NCBI GenBank assembly: GCA_016210055.1
Contig: JACQUZ010000074.1
Coordinates: 1 to 51,706, forward strand
Reading direction: 5' to 3'
Origin: Deltaproteobacteria bacterium
GTDB taxonomy: Bacteria > Myxococcota_A > Polyangia > Haliangiales > SHYZ01
DNA: 51,706 nt
A program made the position numbers and the translations under genes. Positions within the stretch are counted from its first letter, which is position 1. Every line of letters begins with the position of its first letter. The notes beneath the pieces are model-generated. The model was not told the origin of the DNA. It worked only from the letters and a program-made list of their open reading frames with translations, and made no database searches. Below, piece by piece: positions 27,685 through 37,074 of the stretch.

Positions 27685-29242
27685 CGTAGGAGTCCCGTGC
27701 CACGGGAGGGAGCAGCTCGATGATGCGCTGGAATGTAGCTTCCGGCATGACCACAAGCCCGTAGCGGTGCGTCGGATGGACATCCCGCGGGGGCACGATT
27801 CCAGGGAGTGGAACCTTCTCCAGCGACTCGAGGACCGAGCGGAGTTCCTGGCGAATGGCAGCACCAGGCAAGAGCCGCGTCACCTCCGCCGGGTGAGGAT
27901 TGACGGCGGGCAACCGGAGGCGGGCGGGAGCTCCCGTATACCACGTCACCATGTACACGATATGACGCTCCGGCGTGACGACGGTGGTCCCGGGCGGCAA
28001 GACATCCTTGAGGTTCCCGACGGCAGCGGCAAGAGATGGGTGCGTGAGAACGACGCCGTCGGTTGGAGGGCACGCATGGCGCGCAAGAAGAAGGAGGAGC
28101 GCGGCGCCAAGCCCAAGCGTCGCGCGCGCGCGAGGTGTCGCCCTTCGGAGCACGAGTGCCAAGAGGAGGGCGGCGAGTGGACCCAGGGGGAGGAACGCGG
28201 CGAGCCTCATCCTGAACACAACCCCTTGCTCGCTGCGGGCGTCCAACCAGGGAATCCCCAAGAACAGGGCGAGCACGACGAGCCCCACGGCTAGCGCTGG
28301 TGGAGCGTTCAGGTTTTGCTGCTCGCCCATGCGGATCGATCCGGCTCTTCTCCGCGCCCTCCTGGCGAGCGCCCGGCTGATGGTGAACAGCGCGAGAACG
28401 GCCGCTATCACGGCGGCGACAAGGACCTCGTGCCCAAGATAGAGCGGCCTTCGCCCCGGAATGGCCAGCACGGGGAGAGAGGCATCGCCAGCGCTTCGAA
28501 ACAGGTCGCGAAGGTGGTCGAGATCACGGGATGCAAAAAAGCGCTGCGGCCAGGCGCGACCCAAGAGCGCCAGAAGGCTGAGCGCGCCCAGGACAAGAAG
28601 GAGCACCCGAGCGAGCGTCCTGGCGTTCCCTTGGTTCCTCGCGTGCGCCCAAGCGAGGAGCGGGAAGAGCCCCACCACCAGCGCGAGCGCGACGGCCGTC
28701 TTGTGCGCGAGCGCGGCGGCTGCGAACAACAAGGCGGGAAGAAGGATCCGCCGTACCGAAGGCTTCTCGAGTGCCCACGCCTGCGCGGCCAGGAACCCCG
28801 CGCAGATCGAGAGGCCAACACCTTCCTTGACGAACTCAGTCGTCAGGAAGAACGACTCGGCACTCGTTGCAGCGAGCGCGGAAGACAAGATCCCGAGCGC
28901 ACGATCACCGGACAGCCGCTTTCCGATGAGGTAGGCGGGAACCACCATCACCGAGGTCCCCAGGGCGGCGCCGAGCTTTGCCCCCACGATGGGGTCGGTG
29001 CACCACGCGAGCGGCGCCATGAGCCAGGGGACGAGCGGAGCAGTTGGGTAGTAGAGATGACCATCCCGAAGGAGAGAACGGAGCTGGATGGGGTACCAGT
29101 AACCGTCGATTCCCAAGGGGAACGGCGATTGGAAAAGGAGTGCGAGGCGCGAGGCAAAGGCGTAGGCAAAGAGGGCCACGACCGCGCATGCCGTCACCGC
29201 CCGAGGCCCATCGTGTCTCCACCACTCCTTCACGCGTTGCAT
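27665..29242 (-). CDS. GT-C fold membrane glycosyltransferase-like protein
   Basis: 525 residues with about ten predicted membrane helices. The N-terminal loop after the first helix holds GIDGYWYPIQLRSLLRDG and PLVPWLMAPL, typical of the first periplasmic loop of GT-C enzymes that transfer sugars from polyprenyl phosphate carriers. A large periplasmic C-terminal region contains PPGTTVVTPERHIVYMV and a final domain with HRYGLVVMPE. It could glycosylate proteins or lipids; the acceptor is not known. It is divergent from queC. Confidence 0.75.
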   Translation of the reverse strand: MQRVKEWWRHDGPRAVTACAVVALFAYAFASRLALLFQSPFPLGIDGYWYPIQLRSLLRDGHLYYPTAPLVPWLMAPLAWCTDPIVGAKLGAALGTSVMVVPAYLIGKRLSGDRALGILSSALAATSAESFFLTTEFVKEGVGLSICAGFLAAQAWALEKPSVRRILLPALLFAAAALAHKTAVALALVVGLFPLLAWAHARNQGNARTLARVLLLVLGALSLLALLGRAWPQRFFASRDLDHLRDLFRSAGDASLPVLAIPGRRPLYLGHEVLVAAVIAAVLALFTISRALARRARRRAGSIRMGEQQNLNAPPALAVGLVVLALFLGIPWLDARSEQGVVFRMRLAAFLPLGPLAALLLALVLRRATPRARATLGLGAALLLLLARHACPPTDGVVLTHPSLAAAVGNLKDVLPPGTTVVTPERHIVYMVTWYTGAPARLRLPAVNPHPAEVTRLLPGAAIRQELRSVLESLEKVPLPGIVPPRDVHPTHRYGLVVMPEATFQRIIELLPPVARDSYVKWRIY

Positions 29243-29305
29243 GGTACCCGGTCTTTACACCGCGTTCACTTGCACCCTCCGACAAAACTTGGTTGATTTC
29301 GTGCG

Positions 29306-29998
29306 ATGAAGCAGAAAGCAGTGGTTCTCCTTTCGGGCGGGCTTGACTCCACGACCGTGCTCGCCATCGCGCGCGCACAAGGGTTTGACTGCCACGCCCT
29401 CACGGTCCGCTATGGCCAACGCCACGAGGTCGAGCTTGCCGCTGCGCGTCGCGTCGCCGACGCGTTGGGGGCCATCGAGCACAAGGTCCTCCAAGTTGAC
29501 CTGACCGTCTTCGGTGGCTCCGCGCTCACCGACTCGCATGTCACGGTTCCCAAGGACCGGCCCCTCGCGGAAATCGGCGCGCCTGGAGACATCCCAGTGA
29601 CCTACGTGCCAGCGCGCAATACGGTTCTCTTGGCGCTCGCCCTCGCCTGGAGCGAAGTTCTGGACGCCCGTGAGATCTTCCTTGGCGTCAACGTCCTGGA
29701 CGCCTCGGGGTACCCGGATTGCCGCCCAGAGTTCGTCGCTGCATTCGAGTCCCTCGCCCGGGTCGCCACTCGGGCAGGCACCGCGGGGAGGGAGATCCAT
29801 GTGCGCGCCCCACTCATCCAGATGACGAAGGCCGAAATCATCCGCCACGGCGTGGCGCTCGGGGTGGACTACGGGCTCACGCACTCCTGCTATGACCCCG
29901 TCCCCACTGGGAAGGCATGCGGGCGCTGCGACGCGTGCATCCTTAGGAAGAAGGGGTTCGCCGAGGCCGGCTTGCCCGACCCGACGGTGTATGAATAG
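29306..29998 (+). CDS. queC: 7-cyano-7-deazaguanine synthase
   Basis: Converts 7-carboxy-7-deazaguanine to preQ0 with ammonia and ATP, a step in queuosine (and some DNA deazaguanine) synthesis. The PP-loop SGGLDSTT lies near residues 10-17, and the zinc site uses four Cys at about 195, 205, 208 and 211. At 230 residues it has normal length. queD, queE and queF are not in the window. A weak -35/-10 pair (TTGCAC, 17 bp, TTGATT) ends 7 nt before ATG 29306. Confidence 0.95.
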   Translation: MKQKAVVLLSGGLDSTTVLAIARAQGFDCHALTVRYGQRHEVELAAARRVADALGAIEHKVLQVDLTVFGGSALTDSHVTVPKDRPLAEIGAPGDIPVTYVPARNTVLLALALAWSEVLDAREIFLGVNVLDASGYPDCRPEFVAAFESLARVATRAGTAGREIHVRAPLIQMTKAEIIRHGVALGVDYGLTHSCYDPVPTGKACGRCDACILRKKGFAEAGLPDPTVYE

Positions 29999-30385
29999 CT
30001 AGCCGTACTCGTCGTACTTCAGCGACTTGCCCCGCACGAGGTGGACCGGATATTTCGCCCTCGCATCGGCGAGCTTCCCTTCGACCGCAGAGCTCAGGTC
30101 AATCCCGACTACGTTGCACAAGTTGAGCAAGCAGATCGCCACGTCGGCGACCTCTTCCACGATGGCAGCCCGCTTTTTCTCGTCGAGCACCACCTCGCGC
30201 GAGGCCTCGCTCTCCACCCATAGAAAGTGCTCCATGAGCTCCGCTGCCTCACATGCGAGCGCCATCGCCAGGTTCTTCGGCGCGTGGAACTTGGTCCAGT
30301 CTCGTTCCTTGACAAAGGAAGCGATGAGGCGGCGCAGCTCGGAAAGAGAGGTCCGCTCGTCGGTCAGGGTACTCTTGGCGCTCAC
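29999..30385 (-). CDS. MazG-like nucleotide pyrophosphohydrolase
   Basis: 128 residues from GTG 30385. The all-alpha NTP-PPase motif is present: CEAAELMEHFLW (ExxE) and EEVADVAICLLNL (ExxD), which bind Mg. It is close to dCTP pyrophosphatase-type enzymes that clear modified or surplus dNTPs. Its start overlaps the stop of the upstream methyltransferase gene in GTGA, so the two are co-translated. It is convergent and immediately adjacent to queC. Confidence 0.9.
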   Translation of the reverse strand: MSAKSTLTDERTSLSELRRLIASFVKERDWTKFHAPKNLAMALACEAAELMEHFLWVESEASREVVLDEKKRAAIVEEVADVAICLLNLCNVVGIDLSSAVEGKLADARAKYPVHLVRGKSLKYDEYG

Positions 30386-31677
30386 TTATCTCTCCGTTCC
30401 AGCAGTATCAGGTGCTCAAGTTTCGGGCGTGCCGTGAAGGCCTGCTTTTCGGCACTGCCTAGCGCGGTGCGCGCCTGCGACGCTGAGGCGACAAAATCGA
30501 GGCCTGCCTGGTTCGCAAGGCGGAGCACCAGCTCGCCTGCGTGCACGGGCACGGCGTTCGGCGGCGTTCCGGCGAGCGAATCCCCAATCAGAACCACAGC
30601 ACGGCCACCGGGTCGCAGGACATGCGCCATTTGGGCGAGCACGTCGGCTAGGTCTCGCTCCCACCCAAGGAGTGCCGCGCGTAGCTTCTCCTCGCCGCCA
30701 GCGAACTTCCGACGCGCGCCAAGCTCCCAGGCCCTAAGCTCGGAAACCGGGATCCCCAAGAAGGTCAGGCGGAGCAGGTGATGCTCGAGGTAATCGTAAG
30801 TCCCCGCGTAGGGGGGGGACGTGACGATTGCGTCGACCGCTCGCTCGCCGACTCCAGCACGGCCCAGCGAGCGAGCGTCTCCAAGGCGCACCCTTGGCGG
30901 CGGCGTCCCATGGGGCGCCGCACGCCAAAGCGCCTCGAGCCCTCTCGCGAGCTCCTCGGCACGCGTGGCGAAAAGCCGCGCGGCCATGCCCCGAGCGATC
31001 CGTCGCTCAATCACGCGTCCCGACGTATCCGACTCGCGGCGCGAGACCTTGACGAGAATGGACGACAAGACGACCAGCAGCGCGTCCCGGACATCCTGGT
31101 CTTCCTCCTCGCCAATGCAGCTGGCGAGGGTCTCGAGCTCCCGCCGCACGTGCGGTGCGAACCAACCCCTGAGTCGCTGGGACCGCGCTTCCTCGGAAAC
31201 ACCCGACGGAAGGGGTCGCGGAGGAGCAGCCGCTCGCGTGCGGCGACGCGCCGCTTTCCCCTCTTCCACCGCCAGCGCCGAAATGCGCCGTGCCCTGTGC
31301 ACGAGCTCTGCCCGCGCCGCGTCGCTCGCGTGCCAGGTCTTTGCTCTGGAGAGAAGCACGGCGAGTGGGCTGGCGTCCACCCCGATGCACCGCGCCCCAT
31401 GGAGAACCCCTTCGACCAGCACGGTGCCCGAGCCACAGAATGGATCGAGAAGCGAACCACCGGTTTCGAGCCCCGTGATTCGTATCGCTCGCCGTGCGGT
31501 GATGGGGTGCATCCGTGCCGGGTAGGTGTGAAGTCCATGGGTATAGGCACTCATTACCCGGGCGCCCACGTCAGCCACGTCGAGAGCCTTGGAGAGCTGC
31601 CGGGCGAGCTTCGGCTCACCTTGCGTGTAGATGCGCCCCCAGCTGCGGGCTTGGGTCAGGGCACGGCGCTCCTTCAC
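30382..31677 (-). CDS. SAM-dependent DNA/RNA amino-methyltransferase
   Basis: About 431 residues. The frame is open to 31881, but GTG 31677 has a good GAGGAAGGA ribosome binding site. Motif I is LLDPFCGSGTVLVEG near residue 77 and motif IV is TSPPYAGTYDYL, which is typical of methyltransferases acting on exocyclic amino groups (N6-A, N4-C or guanine N2 of tRNA as in TRM11). An insertion of about 160 residues lies between the motifs, Arg-rich and probably the target-recognition part. No restriction gene is nearby. It is coupled to the MazG-like gene downstream. Confidence 0.8.
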   Translation of the reverse strand: MKERRALTQARSWGRIYTQGEPKLARQLSKALDVADVGARVMSAYTHGLHTYPARMHPITARRAIRITGLETGGSLLDPFCGSGTVLVEGVLHGARCIGVDASPLAVLLSRAKTWHASDAARAELVHRARRISALAVEEGKAARRRTRAAAPPRPLPSGVSEEARSQRLRGWFAPHVRRELETLASCIGEEEDQDVRDALLVVLSSILVKVSRRESDTSGRVIERRIARGMAARLFATRAEELARGLEALWRAAPHGTPPPRVRLGDARSLGRAGVGERAVDAIVTSPPYAGTYDYLEHHLLRLTFLGIPVSELRAWELGARRKFAGGEEKLRAALLGWERDLADVLAQMAHVLRPGGRAVVLIGDSLAGTPPNAVPVHAGELVLRLANQAGLDFVASASQARTALGSAEKQAFTARPKLEHLILLERRDK

Positions 31678-31755
31678 GTGTCCTTCCTCACGCCTCGAGC
31701 TCCTCGATCCGGTTTTCGGTGAACTCCCCATCGGGCAAGCCATAAAATACCCGTC

Positions 31756-31911
31756 ATGCCGCTGCCGATCGAGATCATTGCCGCTTGCCCCTGTGACACC
31801 GGCGAAGCGCGGCGCCAGGCGAGCAGCGCCAGCAGTGGCAAGCGGGCGACCAAGATGTTCCTCAAGTCGCTCGCGGGCCAAGAGCCAGAAACCAGCAGCA
31901 AGGACAAGTAA
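31756..31911 (+). CDS. Possible small protein (51 aa)
   Basis: A 51-codon frame from ATG 31756 to TAA 31911 lies in the 270-bp gap between the divergent methyltransferase and PEGA-TPR genes. A TATAAT-like stretch (CATAAAAT) lies upstream but no ribosome binding site. It has two Cys (ACPCDTG) and a basic, Ser/Ala-rich tail. Coding status is uncertain; it could equally be leader RNA. Confidence 0.3.
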   Translation: MPLPIEIIAACPCDTGEARRQASSASSGKRATKMFLKSLAGQEPETSSKDK

Positions 31912-31949
31912 CTGGTAACATGACCGCCCTGATGGTCGCCGGAGCCACT

Positions 31950-33440
31950 ATGAATAGACTTAACACCTCTCACTTTTCCGCGCGTCGCGCGCTTGCGGTA
32001 CTGCTCTTTCTCCTATCGCTGACGCCCACCCGCACGCTCGCACAGGATGTGTCGATTGAGCGCGCGCGGCATCACTTCGAATCCGGGCAGGATTTCTACG
32101 ACAAGGGGGAGTACGCCAAGGCGGCAGAGGAGTTCATGGCCGCCCATGCGACCAAGCCGTTTGCGGCGTTCCTTTTCAACGCGGCGGTTTGCCATGAGAA
32201 GCTCATGGACTATTCGAAGGCGGTCGAGCTGTTCCGCCGGTACCTCAGCGAAGATCCCAAGGCGCGGGACCGCGCCGAGGTCGAAAAACGGGTCTCAGTC
32301 CTGGAAGCCGAGATTCAGCGCCTGGCCAGCATGCCCGCGCCGAGCACCCAGCCAGCCGGGCAACCCACCACCCAGCCTGCGACTCCGTCGGAGCCTGGGG
32401 AAGCCACTTTGCCGCCGAGCGCAAGAACGGAGCGAGATGAAAGGCCCTCTGCCGCTCTCTTGGCGCTCCCTGAGGCGAAGACCAAGGGCTTGATCGTCGT
32501 CGAGTCAAAGCCGCCGGGAGCCGCCATTTTTCTCGACAACAAGAAAGCAGGTCCGCTCGGAGTGACTCCGTGGAACGGCTCGCTCGACGGTGAACATGAG
32601 ATCATCCTGGAGTCGAAGGGTTACAAGACGGAACGGAAGAAAATCGCGCCCAGCCCGGACAAGCTGGTCTGGATCTACGTGGCGCTTAGCGAAGAGCACT
32701 TCCTGGGGTGGCTCGAGGTTCGCGCCAATATCCCCGGCGCGGACGTTTTCCTCGACCGGGTGGACGTCGGCGCGATCGGACGCACGCCATTCCTGGGCAA
32801 CGTACAGCCTGGAAAGCACAAGATCATCGTGAGCAAGGAGGGATACACCCCCGTCGAGAAGGCGATCGAGATCGACCGCGGCAAGGCGCACAACGTGGAA
32901 GTCAAGCTGTCACCCGCTCCGGTCGGCTTCGTGCGCGTCCGAGGTGAAGACATCGTGGGAGCAAAGGTCACCATCGACGGCAAGCAGGCGTGCCCTCGAG
33001 CCCCCTGCCGCTTCCAGGCGCCCGAAGGGACACACGTCATTGGGGTCGGCAAGGAAGGGAAGAAGCCATTCCGAAAAGAGCTGGCGATTGAGAAGTCCAC
33101 GGAGACCTCGGTCTCCGTCAAGCTCGCCCCAAAGCCGTCCCGCGTGGGTGCGCTGTGGAACTTCACGCTAGCGGCAGGCTTCTTCGCCGGCGCCTATTTC
33201 CTCGCGCCGTTGGCCGAGGGACTCGACGACGACCTTGGATTTGGCAAGCCAGAGCATTATCGATATGCCACGTACATCCTCCTCGGCGGAATTGGCGTCC
33301 TCGAAACGATTAGTGGAATCGTGTACCTGGTCGAGGACAGAGGGCCTCCCTCCACGGGTCGCGTCGAGACCCGGGAGCTCACGATTGGACCGTCCATAGG
33401 CCCACACCATGCTGGGTTGGGCGCCGCTTTTCGCTGGTGA
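31950..33440 (+). CDS. Periplasmic TPR/PEGA-domain protein
   Basis: About 496 residues. ATG 31950 has CCGGAG 5 nt upstream, better than ATG 31920 or 31932. A signal peptide ends near TLAQ, followed by TPR-like repeats (residues 35-120) and a Pro/Thr linker. Three PEGA domains then occur (KPPGAAIFLDNKKAG, ANIPGADVFLDRVDVG and a variant near residue 335), which are strand-rich surface modules. The C-terminus has two membrane-type helices. It is 21 bp before the Ser/Thr kinase gene, which ends in a similar module. Confidence 0.8.
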   Translation: MNRLNTSHFSARRALAVLLFLLSLTPTRTLAQDVSIERARHHFESGQDFYDKGEYAKAAEEFMAAHATKPFAAFLFNAAVCHEKLMDYSKAVELFRRYLSEDPKARDRAEVEKRVSVLEAEIQRLASMPAPSTQPAGQPTTQPATPSEPGEATLPPSARTERDERPSAALLALPEAKTKGLIVVESKPPGAAIFLDNKKAGPLGVTPWNGSLDGEHEIILESKGYKTERKKIAPSPDKLVWIYVALSEEHFLGWLEVRANIPGADVFLDRVDVGAIGRTPFLGNVQPGKHKIIVSKEGYTPVEKAIEIDRGKAHNVEVKLSPAPVGFVRVRGEDIVGAKVTIDGKQACPRAPCRFQAPEGTHVIGVGKEGKKPFRKELAIEKSTETSVSVKLAPKPSRVGALWNFTLAAGFFAGAYFLAPLAEGLDDDLGFGKPEHYRYATYILLGGIGVLETISGIVYLVEDRGPPSTGRVETRELTIGPSIGPHHAGLGAAFRW

Positions 33441-33461
33441 TCTGCTACCTTTTGTTCGACC

Positions 33462-35294
33462 GTGAAGTCCTGTCCCCAATGCGCCCGGCAGTTCGTAAGA
33501 ACCGACGAGTTCTGCCCCTTTGACGGCATTCGACTCGTGCCCGTGGTCATGCCCGGTGAGGCCCGAACGCATGGCCAGCACGTCCTCCCCGGCGGAATAG
33601 TCCTGCCACCGGAAGAGAGCTACGATTACCTCGTCGGGACGGTACTCGACGGCAGGTACGCCATCGAGGAGAAGCTGGGTGAAGGGGGCATGGGGGTGGT
33701 CTTCCGTGCCCGCCACACGGTCATCGAAAAAACCGTGGCGGTGAAGGTCCTCAAGGAGGAAGTCGCCGCCGACCAATCGCTGGTCCAAAGGTTCCTTCAG
33801 GAAGCCAAGGCGGCGTCACGCATTGGTCATCCCCATATCGTGGACGTCACGGATTTTGGCGTCCTACCCAATGGCTCCGCATACTCGGTCATGGAGTTCC
33901 TAAGCGGCGTCACGCTGTCCAGGCTGCTGCGCGAGGAAGGCACCCTCTCTGCATCACGGGCGGTGCCCATCGTGGCGCAAATCTCCCGGGCGCTTGCCGC
34001 GGCCCATGAAAAGGGGATCGTGCACAGGGACCTCAAGCCCGAAAACATCTTCCTCTTGGAGCGGGACGGACAACGGGACTTCGTCAAGATCGTGGATTTT
34101 GGCATCGCCAAGGTGAACCCAATCGAAGGGGACACGAGCGATGGTCCCCGCCTCACAAGGGCCGGAATGGTGTTCGGCACGCCCGAGTACATGGCGCCCG
34201 AGCAAGCCGCAGGACGTTCGGATGCCGACCACCGGGTGGATATCTATGCGCTCGGCATGATTTTCTACGAGCTCCTCGTCGGGTACGTCCCGCACAAGTC
34301 CGACAGCCCCGTCGCAATCCTGGCGATGCAGATCCTGGATCCGATCATTCCTCCTCGGCACGCCGTCCCTGGGCTCGCCATTTCGGAGGAAATGGAGCGG
34401 GTCGTCATGACCGCGCTGGCCAAGGAGCGTGAAGAGCGTTTCGACTCGATGGGAGCGCTTCTCGCCGCATTGGAGCACGCGTCGCAGTTTGCGCCGGCAC
34501 CGGTGGGGCCGCCGGTTCCCGTCTTGAGCTTGGCCGGCACCACGTCTGCACCTCTCGGGCCTGTTGCCCGGGAGATTGCGCCGACCGCGGTCGACCTGCC
34601 GTCCACTCCTGCGACAGCGGACGACCCGAGCACGGTCTCCTTGCGCCCTGCGCCATCGCAGGGGCAGAAGCGCCGACACCGGGCTGCGATCATCGGAGGC
34701 ACGGCAGGACTTGCGCTGGCGATTACGGCCCTGACCGCGCTTGCGCTCATTAAGCATTACCGAGCTGCCGCCGTTCCTTCCGTGAGCTCGAGCTCGCCAG
34801 CGGGCGCAAGCACTCTCGTCGCCAACGCACCTCCAGCCATCGGCATGTTGCCGAGCGCTCAGCCAGCAACCGGACCCTTGCACTTGGATGCGAGCACGAC
34901 CAGCGCGCCGCCCACGCCTGCGACGTCGTCCACGCATGCAGCTGCCCTTCCCACACCCGAGCCATTGCCCGAACCGACGCCACCACAACCTGCCCCTCCA
35001 CCACCCACACGTGCCCAGCCGACTCCCAAGCCTCTTCTCGATGTCATGGTCAAGACACACCCACCGGGTGGTGAGCTCTTTGTAGACCGCGTCATGGAGG
35101 GGGTCGATGGAACGACCTTTCGGCGAGAGCAGGGCACGCGGATGGACATCACGTGCCGACTCGCCGGGCACGATCCTGGTCGGGTGTCCGTCGTGTTCGA
35201 TCAGGGGAGCGACATGGTGACGTGCGTGATGAAGAGGAAGGCTCGCTGCGTAAGGGATCTCAAGAACCCGTTTGATACCTGCCCGGACCCGTAG
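33462..35294 (+). CDS. Ser/Thr protein kinase with zinc ribbon and C-terminal PEGA-like module
   Basis: 610 residues from GTG 33462. Residues 1-30 form a zinc-ribbon-like head (CPQC...CPFDG). The kinase has the glycine loop GEGGMGVV (73-80), Lys95, HRDLKPEN with catalytic Asp190 and DFG with Asp212, all intact, so it should be active. A Pro/Ala-rich linker, one membrane helix near 407-430, and a long Pro/Thr-rich stretch lead to a C-terminal extracytoplasmic module with PPGGELFVDRVMEG. This architecture is common in Myxococcota. Its partner is probably the PEGA-TPR protein upstream. Confidence 0.92.
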   Translation: MKSCPQCARQFVRTDEFCPFDGIRLVPVVMPGEARTHGQHVLPGGIVLPPEESYDYLVGTVLDGRYAIEEKLGEGGMGVVFRARHTVIEKTVAVKVLKEEVAADQSLVQRFLQEAKAASRIGHPHIVDVTDFGVLPNGSAYSVMEFLSGVTLSRLLREEGTLSASRAVPIVAQISRALAAAHEKGIVHRDLKPENIFLLERDGQRDFVKIVDFGIAKVNPIEGDTSDGPRLTRAGMVFGTPEYMAPEQAAGRSDADHRVDIYALGMIFYELLVGYVPHKSDSPVAILAMQILDPIIPPRHAVPGLAISEEMERVVMTALAKEREERFDSMGALLAALEHASQFAPAPVGPPVPVLSLAGTTSAPLGPVAREIAPTAVDLPSTPATADDPSTVSLRPAPSQGQKRRHRAAIIGGTAGLALAITALTALALIKHYRAAAVPSVSSSSPAGASTLVANAPPAIGMLPSAQPATGPLHLDASTTSAPPTPATSSTHAAALPTPEPLPEPTPPQPAPPPPTRAQPTPKPLLDVMVKTHPPGGELFVDRVMEGVDGTTFRREQGTRMDITCRLAGHDPGRVSVVFDQGSDMVTCVMKRKARCVRDLKNPFDTCPDP

Positions 35295-35300
35295 AAAGGA

Positions 35301-36260
35301 TTAGCGTGGAGGCGGCGGCTCGGCGAATCGCGTTCCCGGGAATGGGGTAGCGGTCTCGCGCAACTCGACCTCGTCATCGGCATGCGGCGGGATCAGGATG
35401 CCGAGCGCCATGAGCCCGTCACGGTCGTTGTAGCGAAGCTCGGCAATAGCTGACGGCCGCGTTGGGTTGGCCCGTCGGAATGCCGTGTAGTTCACCGTGG
35501 AGCTCCGCTCTTCTCCAAACTCCGTCCCTAGGCCGCTGCGCTCGGACACGTCTTCCTCGCGCATCGCACGGGGTTCAGCCGAGGAGCTCGGGGCACTTGG
35601 CGCGACGCTTCCCGAACCGACGCGAGAAGGCGCGGCGTCCTTGGCGCGGGCGTCGCCGCGACCCGCGGAGCCGCCTTCCTTGGCAGGCGCCCCGCGCAGT
35701 CCGGAACCGCCGACATCCCGGCCATGGTACGGAACCTGAGGTGGCGGGATGTAGGCTGGCCTGTGCGCCCTTTCTTCGAAGATCGCCACGCCGACCACGC
35801 CAACGTTACGCGCCTGCCCCTTGCGCCCGGCGTACGAGTCGCGGACTGATGAAAACCGGAAGGTAGCCACTGACGCGAGCGAGGTACGGAACCCGTCCAC
35901 AACAACGTCACCGTACGGAGGCACGACGTAGCCCCTCTTGTGCACGTAGTCGGCAGTTCGGCCGTCGATGGCGTCGAGCCCATCAATGGAAATGACCACC
36001 TCGATACGCCTCGGGGTCGGGTTGATAACGCGCACGCTGTAACGCTGGCCGAGGTCGCCGAGCACGTAATATCGCCCCCGGTGTGCAAAGGTAGGAAGGA
36101 TGCGTCCCCACTCGTCGATGAGCTCGACCCGATAAGGGGCGGAGCGCGGCGACACGACGGATCCAGGAGGGTTTACCGGGTATATGGGGTGTGCGTCCGC
36201 TGGGGAGCGGGCGCAGGCGATGAAGAGGAGCGTGATGGCGATGGCAACATGTCGGCTCAT
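35301..36260 (-). CDS. Secreted lipoprotein with beta-rich domain
   Basis: 319 residues from ATG 36260. A signal peptide ends in LLFIAC, a lipobox, though FIAC-ARS could also be a normal cleavage. The middle part (residues 40-175) has the strand pattern of an Ig-like or lipid-binding domain, with YSVRVINPTPRRIEVVISIDG and VPPYGDVVVDGFRTS. The remainder is Gly/Ser/Arg-rich low-complexity sequence ending in a short Pro-rich segment. Family unknown to me; secretion is likely. Confidence 0.6.
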   Translation of the reverse strand: MSRHVAIAITLLFIACARSPADAHPIYPVNPPGSVVSPRSAPYRVELIDEWGRILPTFAHRGRYYVLGDLGQRYSVRVINPTPRRIEVVISIDGLDAIDGRTADYVHKRGYVVPPYGDVVVDGFRTSLASVATFRFSSVRDSYAGRKGQARNVGVVGVAIFEERAHRPAYIPPPQVPYHGRDVGGSGLRGAPAKEGGSAGRGDARAKDAAPSRVGSGSVAPSAPSSSAEPRAMREEDVSERSGLGTEFGEERSSTVNYTAFRRANPTRPSAIAELRYNDRDGLMALGILIPPHADDEVELRETATPFPGTRFAEPPPPR

Positions 36261-36345
36261 GCGAGTTCGAACGCACGGACGACCCGATGGATCTCTGCCT
36301 TGCACGCGCCTGGGCAGTCTTCTGGCGACGGCGCCCCGAACTCTG

Positions 36346-36351
36346 TAATAT
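36346..36351 (+). promoter_or_regulatory. Candidate -10 element, leaderless start
   Basis: TAATAT, 6 nt before ATG 36358. A TGGCGA at 36323-36328 gives a 17-bp spacer as a weak -35. Confidence 0.5.
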
Positions 36352-36357
36352 CCGCCC

Positions 36358-37074
36358 ATGCCAAGGGCACGGAAGAGGGTTGGGCGCGGGGTCGTCCGCA
36401 AGCCCCCAAGGCCCGGGGTCCAACGTGGTGGTAGAAATACCGGACGCGCCGGCGGTTCCCGGGCTGACAAGAGGAAACCCAAGGGAATCGCGACCAGGGC
36501 GCCGCGGGCCTTGGCTCCAAGGGGGAGCGAGGAATGGATGCAAGAAGCGGCAGGCCTTTTTGCGCCCCTAACCGAAGGGGAAAGGGCCGACGCACTCCGC
36601 ACTCTCCTCGAAGATGAGCGCCTGCAAACCATGACGAAGATTGGCAGGTATCGCGTCATCGCGGTTGAACCCCTTGTTCTCAAGCCGCCGGAACCCATGG
36701 CAGGCCGGCGGCTCGTGCGTGTCGTCATCTATGACCACTCGGAAGACAGGTGCGTCGATGGGTGCGTTGACTTGGAGAAAGGCGTGACGTTCCATGTCAG
36801 CCACTCGACGAGCCAGCCGATGCTCTCGGTCGAGGAAGAATCGGACGCCGCTCGGGCTGCCATGGAGGACGACCGGGTCTTGCGCGCCTTGCAGCCTGGA
36901 GGTCGGCCGCTGGGTGTCATGCACTACTGGAGCCGACGGCCTTCCGATCTTTCCTATCGACGAAGATCTGCGGCCGTCATTCTGGGCACGGAAGGAGCAC
37001 CGCCGACGCTCGTTGCGGTTGTTGATCTCATCGACCTCACCGTGGCAGAAGTCGTGCCCGCATCACGCTGGTAG
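36358..37074 (+). CDS. Copper-amine-oxidase-like N2/N3 domain protein
   Basis: 238 residues from ATG 36358. The first 55 residues are Arg/Lys-rich and of unclear use; ATG 36535 is a possible inner start. The rest follows copper amine oxidase N2 and N3 domains: PLTEGERADALRTLLEDERLQ, then RLVRVVIYDHSEDR, VDLEKGVTFHVSH with QPMLSVEEE, and finally APPTLVAVVDLIDLTVAEVVP. There is no catalytic domain; this is in the next gene, which overlaps by 1 bp. So the two look like a split oxidase. The identification rests on motif comparison by eye. Confidence 0.7.
   Translation: MPRARKRVGRGVVRKPPRPGVQRGGRNTGRAGGSRADKRKPKGIATRAPRALAPRGSEEWMQEAAGLFAPLTEGERADALRTLLEDERLQTMTKIGRYRVIAVEPLVLKPPEPMAGRRLVRVVIYDHSEDRCVDGCVDLEKGVTFHVSHSTSQPMLSVEEESDAARAAMEDDRVLRALQPGGRPLGVMHYWSRRPSDLSYRRRSAAVILGTEGAPPTLVAVVDLIDLTVAEVVPASRW

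Noticed and set aside
28316..29296. Long plus-strand frame (326 codons) opposite the glycosyltransferase gene
   Set aside because: It is highly Arg/Glu-rich with no motif and lies fully antisense to a strong multi-helix membrane protein gene, so it is a shadow frame.
36261..36728. N-terminal extension of the secreted lipoprotein frame
   Set aside because: It is antisense to the amine-oxidase-like gene and lies before a clear signal peptide at 36260.
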